DNA of 64,000 bases from positions 1-64,000 of the forward strand of contig NZ_JAGHRE010000012.1 in assembly GCF_017743935.1 (NCBI RefSeq), written 5' to 3'. Below the pieces are notes generated by a model that had not been told where the DNA came from, did not search any database, and saw only the letters and a list, made by a program, of their open reading frames with translations. The DNA comes from Tropicibacter sp. R16_0. Its GTDB lineage: Bacteria > Pseudomonadota > Alphaproteobacteria > Rhodobacterales > Rhodobacteraceae. Of the stretch, positions 1 through 9,046 are shown one piece after another. The position numbers were made by a program, and so were the translations under genes. Positions within the stretch are counted from its first letter, which is position 1, and each line of letters begins with the position of its first letter.

Positions 1-126
1 GTGGTTGGCCGCCAGTTGGAGACCACCGAAGAGGACCTGATGAACACGGTCTTCCCGCACCCGACCCTGTCCGAGATGATGCACGAAAGCGTCCTGGACG
101 CCTATGACCGCGTCATCCACATGTGA
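1..126 (+). CDS. lpdA: Dihydrolipoyl dehydrogenase, C-terminal fragment
   Basis: Frame 1 is open from the first base to the TGA at 124-126 and encodes 41 residues. The stretch HPTLSEMMHESVLDAY is the typical C-terminal dimerisation segment of FAD-dependent dihydrolipoyl dehydrogenase (E3), whose HP pair supplies the catalytic His to the partner subunit. E3 reoxidises lipoamide in 2-oxoacid dehydrogenase complexes. Everything upstream lies outside the window, so which complex it serves cannot be judged. A terminator hairpin follows directly. Confidence 0.85.
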   Translation: MVGRQLETTEEDLMNTVFPHPTLSEMMHESVLDAYDRVIHM

Positions 127-143
127 TTTGGCGATCTGAGCTG

Positions 144-172
144 AAAAAAGGGGGCCTCTGCGGCCCCCTTTC
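144..172. terminator. Bidirectional rho-independent terminator
   Basis: A GC-rich stem (GGGGGCC / GGCCCCC, loop of about 5 nt) is flanked by an A-run on the left and a short T-run on the right. It can therefore end transcription of lpdA from the left and of the VWA gene (stop at 173) from the right. The longer T-run is read on the minus strand. Confidence 0.85.
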
Positions 173-2350
173 TCATTTCACCTCGATGGTCTGTCGCATT
201 GCTGTTTCGCGGTCTCGGAACTTATAGCGCAGCTCATAGGTGCCGGGGGTGTCCGGGGCCGTCAGCGTCACCGGGTTTGTACCGCGCGTGTAGGCGTAGT
301 TGGTGTAGCTGTCAGAGTCGACCGGCCCGATCTGAATATTGTCGCCCCCCTGATCAGGGCCTTTCCACCCGACTTGAAACTGCGCACCTGCCGAGACACT
401 GTCTGGGGCGATCAGAGAGATCTCTGGCGCTGTCACGGTCAGTGGCATCCGCAGGATGTTCTCGCGGTCGCGGAAGCTATAGCGGATTTCGTAATCACCA
501 GGTTGGATAGGGGCCACCAGGTTCACGGTGCTGCCTTCGCGCGTATAGACGTAGTGGGTGTATGTGTCCGAACCCGCCGGTCCGATCTGAATATTGTCGC
601 CGCCCTGGTTCGGGCCGACCCAGGTCACCGGAATGACTTGCCCCCCTTCGACAGTTGCCGGAAACTCCAGGCTCACGGTCATGGCCGTCACTGTGATGGG
701 CATGCGCAGGATGTTCTCGCGGTCCTGAAAGCTGTATCGGATTTCGTAATCGCCAGGCTCTGCCGGGGCGATCAGCGTCACCGGGTTGCCCTTGTTTGTA
801 TATTGATAGCCAACGTAGCTGTCCGTGCCTGCGGGCCCGATCTGAATGTTGTCTCCGCCCTGATCGGGGCCTTTCCAGGCGACGTCAAAGCTTTGGCCCG
901 CTTGCACCTCGGCCGGGAAGTCCAGGCTCAGTGCGGCGGCTGTCACGGTAAGCGGCGTGCGCAGGATGTTTTCGCGGTCGCGAAAGCTGTACCGGATTTC
1001 ATAGTCACCAGGTTCGGCGGGCGCGATCAGAGTGACCGGATTGCCCTTGGTGGTGTATTGATACCCCGTGTAGCTGTCTGACCCGCGTGGACCGATCTGG
1101 ATGTTGTCGCCCCCTTGGTTCGGTCCTGCCCAGGTGACCTGAAAGCTTGACCCGGCTTCGACCGTATCCGGGTGAGACAGCGCCAGCTCGGGCTCGGTCA
1201 GGGCAATCGGGTGGGTCGCGATGGTCTCGCGGTCGTTCAGCACATAGCGCAGCTCATAGGCGCCGGGCTGAGGCGGCAGGATCAGGTTCAGCGGGTTGCC
1301 GTCTTTGGTGTAGGTGTAGCTCAGATAACTGGTGTCCCCCACCAGCCCGATTTGAATGTTGTCGCCGGCCTCGTTCGGGCCATCCCATCCCACCGACAGG
1401 GTCGATCCTGCGGTGGCGCTGTCGGGGGCGATGATCCGTGCTTTGGGCAGGGCTTGCGGAAAGGTGAGCACCACCTCGATCGGGCCTTCGCCGACAGCCA
1501 CAAATTGTCGGCTGACCTCGGTTTCAGTGCTCAATCTATAGGCTGTCGCGGTATAGGATCCTTCGGTCAGATCCTGCGCAACCGGATTGCCCTGCACCTC
1601 GTCGAACACGGCTGATCCATTGCCGCTGAGGGACCACAGAACCGGGTCGTCAAAGGCTGTGCCCGCGTCCCCTTCGACCGCGCGGAACGTGGTCGGGATC
1701 AGCACCGGTTCGGGTTCAGGTTCAGGAGGGGCTGCCGCAACCGTGGTCAGGGCCACCGCCAATTCCGATGCGTTGGCCGCACTGCGAAAAGTGCCGCCGG
1801 TCTCATCCGCCAAACATTGCATCTGTGCCAAGGCTTCGGGGTCTTTTACATCAAAACCAACGACATGCGCGGTGAAGTTCACTCCGGTTTCTTCGAGCGT
1901 GCGGGCCACGGCGCAGACATCGGGGACACAGGTTTCGATCCCGTCCGAGACAAGAATGACTGTTGCAGCCTCTTCGGTGTGACGCAGGGCTTGGGCGGCG
2001 GCCACGACGGCATCGGCCATCGGTGTCTTTCCCTTGGGTTTGATGCCACGCACCGCGCTTGCGATCTGGTCTCGAGTGTCTGCGCCGGGCGTCACCAGGG
2101 TTTCGATGTCCGAGCAATCCCCCTTGCGGCGATGACCATAGACTGTCAGCCCCAAGGCTTGTTCGCCGGGCAAGGTTGTCAGCAATTCCTGCACAACGTC
2201 CTGCGCGATCGTGATCTTGGCGGTGCCGTCAATCTGCCCCCACATGGAGCCGGAACCGTCCAGAACAAGGATGGCCGATGGGCGTTCCTGGGCGAGCAAA
2301 GCTGTGGTTCCCGCAGCCAACATACAGGTGATCAAAAAGGGCAAGCGCAT
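173..2350 (-). CDS. Secreted von Willebrand factor A protein with five Ig-like repeats
   Basis: A 725-residue protein. The ATG at 2350 is chosen because GGAGG lies 5 nt upstream; an upstream in-frame TTG would begin inside that ribosome site. A signal peptide ends near ALLAQ (about residue 21). A VWA domain follows (residues ~25-205) with an intact MIDAS motif DGSGSMW at ~31-37, so metal-dependent ligand binding is expected. After a Pro/Glu-rich linker (PPEPEPEP, ~208-215) and a ~90-residue spacer come five ~83-residue repeats from about residue 304 to the end, each with a WxGPxxxGDNIQIG core and an ending like YEIRY-FRDRE. The domain order suggests an exported, metal-binding, possibly adhesive or matrix protein. 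The ligand is unknown. It is flanked by a terminator and has no operon partner. Confidence 0.85.
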   Translation of the reverse strand: MRLPFLITCMLAAGTTALLAQERPSAILVLDGSGSMWGQIDGTAKITIAQDVVQELLTTLPGEQALGLTVYGHRRKGDCSDIETLVTPGADTRDQIASAVRGIKPKGKTPMADAVVAAAQALRHTEEAATVILVSDGIETCVPDVCAVARTLEETGVNFTAHVVGFDVKDPEALAQMQCLADETGGTFRSAANASELAVALTTVAAAPPEPEPEPVLIPTTFRAVEGDAGTAFDDPVLWSLSGNGSAVFDEVQGNPVAQDLTEGSYTATAYRLSTETEVSRQFVAVGEGPIEVVLTFPQALPKARIIAPDSATAGSTLSVGWDGPNEAGDNIQIGLVGDTSYLSYTYTKDGNPLNLILPPQPGAYELRYVLNDRETIATHPIALTEPELALSHPDTVEAGSSFQVTWAGPNQGGDNIQIGPRGSDSYTGYQYTTKGNPVTLIAPAEPGDYEIRYSFRDRENILRTPLTVTAAALSLDFPAEVQAGQSFDVAWKGPDQGGDNIQIGPAGTDSYVGYQYTNKGNPVTLIAPAEPGDYEIRYSFQDRENILRMPITVTAMTVSLEFPATVEGGQVIPVTWVGPNQGGDNIQIGPAGSDTYTHYVYTREGSTVNLVAPIQPGDYEIRYSFRDRENILRMPLTVTAPEISLIAPDSVSAGAQFQVGWKGPDQGGDNIQIGPVDSDSYTNYAYTRGTNPVTLTAPDTPGTYELRYKFRDRETAMRQTIEVK
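176..1441 (-). repeat. Five tandem ~83-codon repeats inside the VWA gene
   Basis: Five consecutive segments encode near-identical blocks with the shared core GDNIQIG and the ending RENILR or RETAMR. Repeats 2-4 are the closest to each other (the block GDYEIRYSF recurs three times), while the first and last are more diverged. This pattern fits recent internal duplication of the middle units. The spacing is regular at about 250 bp. Confidence 0.85.
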
Positions 2351-2682
2351 GCATACCTCCAAACGTCTTGATGTCTAAAATACCAGTGTCAAAAATGATC
2401 TGTGGGCACAGTCTATCGGCGTTTTCGAAAATTCGAAGGGAAAAAATCTGGCCGCGGCGGAAGCCTCGAGTTGTGGGCCTTCGATAAGAAGCGGATAGGC
2501 ATGGTCTTACTGTACCTGAAGCCTTGCTAGCGACCGGGTAGCAACACTTGGCGCGTCATTCTTGGGGGCGTAGGGCACGGAACGCTTGAAAATCTCGGAC
2601 GACCGTCGCATTGCAATGAAGGTGCCTAGACCCCTCAACGCCAGATTGTATAACGGGCAGGTGACCCAGAAAAGGACACGTC
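2351..2682. other. Intergenic region without a supported gene
   Basis: 332 bp between the divergent VWA and methyltransferase genes. It must hold both promoters. I see no clear palindrome, repeat or RNA gene. Short open frames here overlap the downstream gene and look like chance. Confidence 0.5.
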
Positions 2683-3243
2683 ATGCCCAGTCTCAATCGC
2701 ATTGTCATGGCCCGATCCAGCCGCGCCATGATCCGAGAGCTTGATCCACCGAAGCTGAAGGTGGCCGAGATTTCCGGATGGTGGGGCAAGATGTTCGACT
2801 TTGGCAGCTATGAGCAGTTCAACTACCCCGAGTATGATGTTTGCGCCGCGCCTTTTCTGGATGACGATGGCAAGATCAGGCAATTTGACCTCATCCTGGC
2901 CAATCAGGTGTGGGAACACCTGGATCGCCCGTATGAGGCCACGCTCAACGTGCATGAGATGTTGCGCCCCGGCGGGCACTTCTGGCTGGCGGTGCCCTTC
3001 TTTGTGCCATTCCACGCCGCGCCGATGGATTGCAGCCGGTGGTCGGCTCGGGGGCTCAAGAACTTTCTGGTTGAATGCGGTTTTGCGCCTGATGCCATCC
3101 GGGCCGAGCAATGGGGGAACAAACAGGCGGCCTTGCGCAATCTCGAAGACCGTTGGCCCCCACAGTATGATCCTGAAACGGATTCACTGGAAAACGATCC
3201 CAACATGCCGATCTGCTCTTGGGCGATGGCGCAAAAAATCTGA
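2683..3243 (+). CDS. Class I SAM-dependent methyltransferase-like protein, small
   Basis: 186 residues; ATG with an AGGAC-type ribosome site 6-8 nt upstream. The middle region FDLILANQVWEHLDRP followed by MLRPGGHFWLAVPF matches motifs IV-VI of Methyltransf_11-type folds: the acidic/hydrophobic strand and the post-motif PGG loop. The usual glycine-rich motif I (DxGxGxG) is not recognisable in the short N-terminus, which instead has WWGKMFDFGSYEQFNYPEYDV. SAM binding may therefore be reduced or atypical. The substrate is unknown. A methyltransferase-like gene of similar layout lies at the right end of the window. An SOS box and uvrA follow, but the box belongs to uvrA. Confidence 0.7.
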   Translation: MPSLNRIVMARSSRAMIRELDPPKLKVAEISGWWGKMFDFGSYEQFNYPEYDVCAAPFLDDDGKIRQFDLILANQVWEHLDRPYEATLNVHEMLRPGGHFWLAVPFFVPFHAAPMDCSRWSARGLKNFLVECGFAPDAIRAEQWGNKQAALRNLEDRWPPQYDPETDSLENDPNMPICSWAMAQKI

Positions 3244-3268
3244 CCCTCTGCGCGGCGAAAAAATGTAA

Positions 3269-3283
3269 GTTCTCACTTTGTTC
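3269..3283. promoter_or_regulatory. SOS (LexA) box upstream of uvrA
   Basis: GTTC-TCACTTT-GTTC is a perfect match to the alphaproteobacterial LexA operator GTTC-N7-GTTC. It lies 67 bp before the uvrA start, in a position to repress its promoter. LexA itself is encoded at 35.1-35.8 kb. Confidence 0.85.
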
Positions 3284-3350
3284 TAATTTTTCGGTTGGAG
3301 ACTCGGCTGCGCTCAACTATCTCTTAACCACTTGAGTGCAGGGGGCCCGA

Positions 3351-6209
3351 ATGGCTGAGCTGAAGAACATCGAGGTGCGCGGCGCGCGCGAACACAACCT
3401 CAAAGGCATTGACGTTGATATCCCTCGGGATCAGCTGGTGGTGATCACCGGCTTGTCGGGGTCTGGCAAGTCCTCGCTGGCGTTTGACACGATCTATGCT
3501 GAAGGGCAGCGGCGCTATGTCGAAAGCCTGTCGGCCTATGCGCGCCAATTCCTTGATATGATGGAAAAACCTGATGTGGATCACATCAGCGGGCTAAGCC
3601 CCGCCATCTCTATCGAGCAGAAAACAACGTCGAAAAACCCCCGCTCGACCGTCGGCACCGTGACCGAGATCTACGACTACATGCGTTTGCTCTTTGCGCG
3701 CGCGGGTACCCCCTATAGCCCCGCCACCGGACTGCCGATCGAGGCACAGCAGGTGCAGGATATGGTTGACCGGATCATGGGCATGGAGGAGGGCACACGC
3801 GGCTATCTGCTGGCCCCTATCGTGCGTGACCGCAAGGGTGAGTACAAAAAGGAATTCCTGGAACTGCGCAAACAGGGGTTTCAGCGGGTCAAGGTCGATG
3901 GTGAGTTCTATGAACTCGATGAACCGCCCACGCTGGACAAGAAGTTCCGCCATGATATCGACGTTGTGGTCGACCGTCTGGTTGTGCGCGAGGGCATGGA
4001 AACCCGCTTGGCCGACAGCTTGCGCACTGCGCTCGATCTGGCCGATGGCATCGCGATCCTTGAGACTGCGCCGAAAGAAGGTGATCCCGAGCGGATCACG
4101 TTCTCCGAGAATTTTGCCTGTCCTGTCAGCGGGTTCACAATTCCCGAGATCGAGCCGCGCCTGTTCTCGTTCAACGCGCCCTTTGGGGCATGCCCAAGTT
4201 GTGACGGCCTGGGGGTTGAGCTGTTTTTTGACGAGCGTCTTGTGGTGCCGGATCAAACGCTGAAGGTTTACGATGGTGCGCTGGCGCCTTGGCGAAAAGG
4301 TAAGTCGCCTTACTTCTTGCAGACCATCGAAGCCATCGCCAAACACTACCAGTTCGACAAGAACACGCCGTGGAAAGACCTGCCCAAGAAGGTGCAAAAG
4401 GTCTTCCTTTATGGCTCGGGCGAGGAAGAGATTGAGTTCCGCTATGACGAGGGGGGCCGTGTCTATCAGGTCACTCGCGTGTTCGAAGGCGTCATTCCCA
4501 ACATGGAGCGCCGCTATCGCGAGACGGATTCAAACTGGATCCGCGAAGAATTCGAACGCTATCAGAACAACCGGCCTTGCGGCACCTGTGAGGGATATCG
4601 CCTGCGCCCCGAGGCCCTGGCGGTCAAGATCGCAGGCCTGCATGTGGGTCAGGTGGTTCAGATGTCGATCCGCGAGGCGTTGGCCTGGATCGAAGATGTG
4701 CCGAACCATCTGAGCCCCCAGAAGCAAGAGATCGCGCGCGCCATCGTCAAAGAGATCCGCGAGCGCCTGGGTTTCCTGAATAACGTTGGTTTGGAATACC
4801 TTACGCTGTCTCGTTCAAGTGGAACGCTGTCAGGCGGCGAGAGCCAGCGGATCCGTCTGGCCAGCCAGATCGGCTCGGGCCTGACCGGGGTTCTCTATGT
4901 GCTCGACGAGCCATCCATTGGCCTGCACCAGCGTGACAACGATCGACTGCTCGGCACGCTCAAGAACCTGCGTGATCAGGGCAACACGGTGATTGTGGTC
5001 GAGCACGATGAAGAGGCCATTCGCGAAGCCGACTATGTGTTTGATATCGGCCCAGGCGCCGGTGTGCACGGCGGACAAGTGGTAAGCCACGGCACGCCGG
5101 GACAGATTGCAAGCGATGCAGCCTCGGTCACGGGGCAGTATCTGTCGGGACAACGCGAAATCGCTGTGCCGACCGAGCGTCGCCCAGGCAACGGCAAGAC
5201 GCTGACTGTGGTTAATGCGACCGGGAACAACCTGAAAAACGTCACGGCCGAGTTCCCGCTTGGCAAATTTGTCTGCGTCACCGGCGTGTCGGGCGGGGGG
5301 AAATCCACGCTAACGATCGAGACGCTGTTCAAGACCGCATCCATGCGCCTGAACGGCGCGCGGCAGACACCTGCACCGTGCGAGACGATCAAGGGCCTGG
5401 AGCATCTGGACAAGGTGATCGACATCGATCAGCGCCCCATTGGGCGAACACCTCGTTCAAACCCAGCAACTTACACCGGGGCCTTCACGCCGATCCGCGA
5501 TTGGTTTGCGGGGCTGCCCGAGGCCAAGGCGCGCGGGTATAAACCCGGTCGCTTCAGTTTCAACGTCAAAGGCGGCCGGTGCGAAGCCTGTCAGGGCGAC
5601 GGCGTCATCAAGATCGAGATGCACTTTTTGCCCGACGTCTACGTTACCTGCGAGACCTGCAAAGGCGCGCGCTACAACCGCGAAACGCTTGAGATCAAGT
5701 TCAAGGGCAAGTCCATTGCCGACGTGCTGGATATGACCGTCGAAGACGCGCAGGAGTTCTTCAAGGCGGTGCCCTCGATCCGGGACAAGATGGATGCATT
5801 GGCCCGTGTCGGGCTTGGCTACATCAAGGTGGGTCAGCAAGCGACCACGCTTTCCGGTGGTGAGGCACAGCGGGTGAAGCTGTCCAAGGAACTGTCCAAG
5901 CGCTCGACCGGCCGGACGCTCTATATATTGGATGAACCCACAACCGGTTTGCACTTTGAAGACGTCCGCAAGTTGTTGGAAGTGCTGCATGAATTGGTCG
6001 ATCAAGGTAACACGGTGGTGGTGATCGAACACAATCTGGACGTGGTGAAAACCGCCGACCATATCATCGATATCGGTCCTGAGGGTGGTGATGGCGGTGG
6101 CCGGATCGTGGCTCAGGGAACGCCCGAGGAGGTTGCCGAATGTGAAGGCAGCCACACCGGGCACTACCTGAAACAGATGCTCAACCCGGAACGGGTCGCG
6201 GCGGAGTGA
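3351..6209 (+). CDS. uvrA: Excinuclease ABC subunit A
   Basis: 952 residues, the normal UvrA length. The ATG at 3351 gives the conserved start [17 protein letters not shown]; a GTG 15 bp upstream is also in frame but poorer. There are two ABC ATPase halves: Walker A GLSGSGKS (~34-41) with signature LSGGESQR and Walker [14 protein letters not shown], then Walker A GVSGGGKS with LSGGEAQR and LDEPTTGLH in the C-terminal half. Zinc-binding Cys pairs are present in each half ([16 protein letters not shown]...[10 protein letters not shown]). It recognises DNA lesions and loads UvrB in nucleotide excision repair. SOS control is indicated by the LexA box upstream. No truncation is seen. Confidence 0.98.
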   Translation: MAELKNIEVRGAREHNLKGIDVDIPRDQLVVITGLSGSGKSSLAFDTIYAEGQRRYVESLSAYARQFLDMMEKPDVDHISGLSPAISIEQKTTSKNPRSTVGTVTEIYDYMRLLFARAGTPYSPATGLPIEAQQVQDMVDRIMGMEEGTRGYLLAPIVRDRKGEYKKEFLELRKQGFQRVKVDGEFYELDEPPTLDKKFRHDIDVVVDRLVVREGMETRLADSLRTALDLADGIAILETAPKEGDPERITFSENFACPVSGFTIPEIEPRLFSFNAPFGACPSCDGLGVELFFDERLVVPDQTLKVYDGALAPWRKGKSPYFLQTIEAIAKHYQFDKNTPWKDLPKKVQKVFLYGSGEEEIEFRYDEGGRVYQVTRVFEGVIPNMERRYRETDSNWIREEFERYQNNRPCGTCEGYRLRPEALAVKIAGLHVGQVVQMSIREALAWIEDVPNHLSPQKQEIARAIVKEIRERLGFLNNVGLEYLTLSRSSGTLSGGESQRIRLASQIGSGLTGVLYVLDEPSIGLHQRDNDRLLGTLKNLRDQGNTVIVVEHDEEAIREADYVFDIGPGAGVHGGQVVSHGTPGQIASDAASVTGQYLSGQREIAVPTERRPGNGKTLTVVNATGNNLKNVTAEFPLGKFVCVTGVSGGGKSTLTIETLFKTASMRLNGARQTPAPCETIKGLEHLDKVIDIDQRPIGRTPRSNPATYTGAFTPIRDWFAGLPEAKARGYKPGRFSFNVKGGRCEACQGDGVIKIEMHFLPDVYVTCETCKGARYNRETLEIKFKGKSIADVLDMTVEDAQEFFKAVPSIRDKMDALARVGLGYIKVGQQATTLSGGEAQRVKLSKELSKRSTGRTLYILDEPTTGLHFEDVRKLLEVLHELVDQGNTVVVIEHNLDVVKTADHIIDIGPEGGDGGGRIVAQGTPEEVAECEGSHTGHYLKQMLNPERVAAE

Positions 6210-6210
6210 C

Positions 6211-6256
6211 GGGTGAGGGGCGCTGCCCCTCTGCGTCCGCTGGACGCATTCACCCC
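6211..6256. terminator. Multi-branched hairpin element after uvrA
   Basis: Directly after the uvrA stop, an outer stem GGGTGA/TCACCC encloses two inner hairpins: GAGGGGC-gct-GCCCCTC at 6215-6231 and GCGTCC-gct-GGACGC at 6233-6247. The sequence then continues CCCCGGAGTATTTT followed by a purine-rich stretch. It probably serves as a 3'-end processing or termination structure. The compact three-way-junction shape is more elaborate than a normal terminator. From memory, similar GGAGTATTTT-tailed elements recur between genes in roseobacters; this was not checked. Confidence 0.6.
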
Positions 6257-6286
6257 GGAGTATTTTCGAAAAGATGAAGTTGCAGT

Positions 6287-6733
6287 TCAGGCTGCGGCTT
6301 CCTTTGACGCGTGGGTCATCAAGATCGGTACTAGGAAGAGCGCCAGAAACCCCGAATTCATCACCACATTGAACCAGGCCCCTGCAGCGAGTGAGCCCAG
6401 GCTGTCGGGGATGTACCACGCCAACAGAGTGAGGGTGATGATGCGCCGGGCCAAAGCGGTATCTGTTGCATAAAGGTGGTCGGTGATCAGCCAGACGGCC
6501 GCACCCAATCCGCAGAGCAGCCCGCCACTGATGGCGCTTAGCAGTGCCTCGGTGTCCGTGTTGATCTGTTGTGCACCGTCAAGCGGCAGATGGGCGAGGT
6601 CCACAAAGAAGCTCAGAGCCGGGGCAAGAAAGGTGAACGGGGCCATCGCCATGGCCAATCCGATCGCGATGCAGAACACGGCTGCGGATTTGAGCCACTG
6701 GGCGGTGTTGTGGGCGGTTATGGTGTCGGTCAT
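6287..6733 (-). CDS. Small polytopic membrane protein, function unknown
   Basis: 148 residues; ATG at 6733 with AGGAGA about 7 nt upstream. About four hydrophobic segments are visible (AAVFCIAIGLAMAM, LLSAISGGLLCGLGAAVWLI, IITLTLLAWYIPDSLGSL, VVMNSGFLALFLVPILM), so it is an inner-membrane protein. I do not recognise a named family. It is transcribed divergently from the XRE/MmyB regulator, with a 15-bp palindrome between them. That makes it a plausible regulatory target of that regulator. Confidence 0.75.
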   Translation of the reverse strand: MTDTITAHNTAQWLKSAAVFCIAIGLAMAMAPFTFLAPALSFFVDLAHLPLDGAQQINTDTEALLSAISGGLLCGLGAAVWLITDHLYATDTALARRIITLTLLAWYIPDSLGSLAAGAWFNVVMNSGFLALFLVPILMTHASKEAAA

Positions 6734-6790
6734 GTCAGGGTCTCCTGTTTGATCCTCTCAACCCTTGCCGGTGTCACATATGTAAAACAA

Positions 6791-6805
6791 TTACCTCTCA
6801 GGTAA
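6791..6805. promoter_or_regulatory. Palindromic operator candidate between divergent genes
   Basis: TTACCT-CTC-AGGTAA is a perfect inverted repeat with 6-bp arms. It lies between the start of the membrane protein (6733) and that of the MmyB-type regulator (6852). Its position suggests the binding site of that regulator controlling both promoters. No binding evidence is available from sequence alone. Confidence 0.55.
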
Positions 6806-6851
6806 GTGCATTCCAGCGTTGATCCGGTAGTCTGGTCGCCGGAGGTGCCAC

Positions 6852-7601
6852 ATGGCGGATTTTGGTCCAGTGTTGAAAGAATGGCGGAGAACGCGGCGGA
6901 TGAGCCAGATGGACCTTGCCCTATCGGCAGGCGTGTCTGCACGGCATCTGTCGTTTTTGGAGACCGGACGTGCACGGCCCAGCCGGGGCATGGTGTTGCG
7001 GCTGTGTGATGAGTTGAGTGTGCCCAATGCGGGCCGCAACCAATTGTTGACGGCGGCGGGCATGGCCCCGGCCTATGCCTCGCGCTCGCCCGACGCCGAG
7101 GATCTGAAACCGCTGAAAGAGGCGGTGGCCTGGATGCTGGACAACCATGCGCCATACCCTGCAATGGCGTTGAACCGGCATTGGCAGCTGGAGGCGATGA
7201 ATGGCCCGGCGGCGATGATGCTGAGCACGTCGGGCTTGCGGCTTGGGGACAGTCTGATCGAGGCTTTGGTGAGCAATGAGGCGTTGCGCGGCGCTTTGGA
7301 CAATCTCGAAGAGGTCGAGCGGCATACCCTGGCGCGGCTCAGGACGGAACTCACGCATTTTGGCCGTGATCCGGTGATCGAACGGGCGGTTGAGGCATTG
7401 CAGGCGCGGGTGTCCAGGGATGACGCGGTTCTGCCAGCGGTCATACCTGCGCGCTATCGGATTGGCGACCAGCTGTTGTCGTTCTTTTCGACCATCGCAC
7501 AGTTTGGCACAACGGGCGATCTGGCGATGTCCGAACTGAAAGTAGAGTTGATGTTCCCTGCCGATGACGCGACGCGTTTGGCGTTAACAGGGGGCGTTTA
7601 G
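6852..7601 (+). CDS. XRE-family regulator with MmyB-like ligand-binding domain
   Basis: 249 residues; ATG preceded by GGAGG at 8 nt. The N-terminal helix-turn-helix of XRE type (residues ~5-65) contains SQMDLALSAGVSARHLSFLETGRARPSR, given here as the segment around residues 17-44. The C-terminal region (~95-245), with PYPAMALNRHWQLEAMN, is the MmyB-like PAS-type ligand domain, which in the family senses small hydrophobic ligands. It is divergent from the small membrane protein and overlaps the MmgE/PrpD gene tail to tail by 18 bp. Probably a local repressor; the ligand is unknown. Confidence 0.9.
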   Translation: MADFGPVLKEWRRTRRMSQMDLALSAGVSARHLSFLETGRARPSRGMVLRLCDELSVPNAGRNQLLTAAGMAPAYASRSPDAEDLKPLKEAVAWMLDNHAPYPAMALNRHWQLEAMNGPAAMMLSTSGLRLGDSLIEALVSNEALRGALDNLEEVERHTLARLRTELTHFGRDPVIERAVEALQARVSRDDAVLPAVIPARYRIGDQLLSFFSTIAQFGTTGDLAMSELKVELMFPADDATRLALTGGV

Positions 7602-8927
7602 GCACAGGTCCAGCAGGCGGGCGAAATCGGACGCGGACAGGCTGTCAAACCGCGTGCTCAGATCTTCGATCTCATCTGCGCGGGCCCGGCCCAGAACCGG
7701 ATCGGCAAAGAGGTGGAATTTGTCCGAGATCTCTTGATCGCTGAGTGGCAGGTCGGTGTCGCCACGTGGCGTGCGGGGCTCGGACGTCAACCGGCTGCCG
7801 TCCTGCGTGACCAGCGTCACTTGCGCCCATCGTTTGCCGACGCTGATCTTGGTGAAATGGGGATCATCGATCAGGGTGGTGGCGCGGCTCAAGCGCAGAA
7901 TGTCAGGGTCGGTCAGGGTTTCCGGAGCCAGTTCCGGCACGCCGACCTGACCGCGTACGATCTGCGTCGCGACCGGGAAGGCGATGGAATAGGCAAATTC
8001 ATCCGGCGTGGCCGGTTCGTGACCCGCCAGCCGCGTGGCGTTGTGAAAGGTGCGGATTTCCACCTCGGCCACGTTGTCTTGGCTCAGGTTGTGCACGGAC
8101 ATGAGCTCGGCGGCGGCATCGAGCGCCGGGTGTGCCCATCGGCAGCAGGGGTAGGGCTTGTAATGGGTGTCCTCGACCAGCCGCCAGCCGTCACCCAAGT
8201 CGGACCAGAACGCAGCGGCATCGTCACCTTCGCAGGTCAGGGCAGGGGCGCCGGTGAAGCCCATGGTGGCCAGATAGGCTGCGGTCACGCCCGACGGCGC
8301 GCCCCAGCCAACGCCGTCGCGCACCATGGTGGGGTGATCGATGCAGCGCATCATCTGGCTGCGGGGGCCGTGGTATTCGCCGATGCCCGCTGCGTGGCGG
8401 ATGGTGGCGGCATCTGCGCCCAATTGCCGGGCTACGGCGGCCGCAACGCCAACAGAGGTCCAGGCCCCGGATGTGTGGTAATCGGCGCAGGTGGCGTGCT
8501 GGGCGAGGCCCGCGCGATAGCTGACCTCGTAAGCGATCGCGAGATGGGTGGCAAACTCAGTCCCCGGTGTGGGGTGCTGCTGCGCGTCTGCGACGGCCAT
8601 GAGGGCAGGGAAGATCGCCGATCCTGCATGGCCCTTGCAGGGGGATGTGCCGTCGTGGGCGTCGATGCTGTCGATCGTAAAGGCACCGGCCATGGCCGCC
8701 CCTGCGGGGCTGACACGCGCACCGTTCATCATCATCCGGGCCGGACCTGCGTCGGTCACGCCAAACAGCGCGGCGGCGCCCTTGCGGGCAATGGCCGCAA
8801 GCTGAGTGGTGGAGCCGACTGCCGCGACGCCCATGGTGTCTAAAAAGCTGCGGCGCAGGACCTTCAAGACCGGTTCAGGCAGGTCGGCATAGGTCAGATC
8901 AGCGGCGAAACGGTCGAATGAAGGCAT
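7584..8927 (-). CDS. MmgE/PrpD family protein
   Basis: 447 residues from the ATG at 8927, which has GGAG 6 nt upstream; an in-frame GTG 21 bp earlier has no ribosome site. The fold is the MmgE/PrpD family, shown by DSIDAHDGTSPCKGHAGSAI and HYKPYPCCRWAHPALDA. The family includes 2-methylcitrate dehydratase, cis-aconitate decarboxylase and related C-C or dehydration enzymes. No prpB or prpC neighbours are present, so 2-methylcitrate activity should not be assumed. It stands alone between the MmyB regulator (convergent, 18-bp overlap) and the valine operon. Confidence 0.85.
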   Translation of the reverse strand: MPSFDRFAADLTYADLPEPVLKVLRRSFLDTMGVAAVGSTTQLAAIARKGAAALFGVTDAGPARMMMNGARVSPAGAAMAGAFTIDSIDAHDGTSPCKGHAGSAIFPALMAVADAQQHPTPGTEFATHLAIAYEVSYRAGLAQHATCADYHTSGAWTSVGVAAAVARQLGADAATIRHAAGIGEYHGPRSQMMRCIDHPTMVRDGVGWGAPSGVTAAYLATMGFTGAPALTCEGDDAAAFWSDLGDGWRLVEDTHYKPYPCCRWAHPALDAAAELMSVHNLSQDNVAEVEIRTFHNATRLAGHEPATPDEFAYSIAFPVATQIVRGQVGVPELAPETLTDPDILRLSRATTLIDDPHFTKISVGKRWAQVTLVTQDGSRLTSEPRTPRGDTDLPLSDQEISDKFHLFADPVLGRARADEIEDLSTRFDSLSASDFARLLDLCLNAPC

Positions 8928-9005
8928 CTGGAACTCCGGTCGTTTCACCCGAGCCTAGAGGCGGTGCCAGCAGAGGCGTTGTCTGTTTGCGACAGAAAGT
9001 GGTTT

Positions 9006-9032
9006 GGTGCGCGCCAACGGGTGGCGCGCACC
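9006..9032. terminator. Strong hairpin after the valine operon
   Basis: GGTGCGCGCC and GGCGCGCACC form a perfect 10-bp stem with a 7-nt loop just beyond the stop of the hydrolase-dehydrogenase gene at 9047. No long T-run follows on either strand, so it may act as a 3'-end stabiliser or a weak terminator. Confidence 0.6.
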
Positions 9033-9046
9033 ATTTCAGGCGCGTG

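Noticed and set aside
2556-2789. 77-codon minus-strand frame overlapping the methyltransferase start
   Set aside because: Overlaps a better gene and has no ribosome site or known motif.
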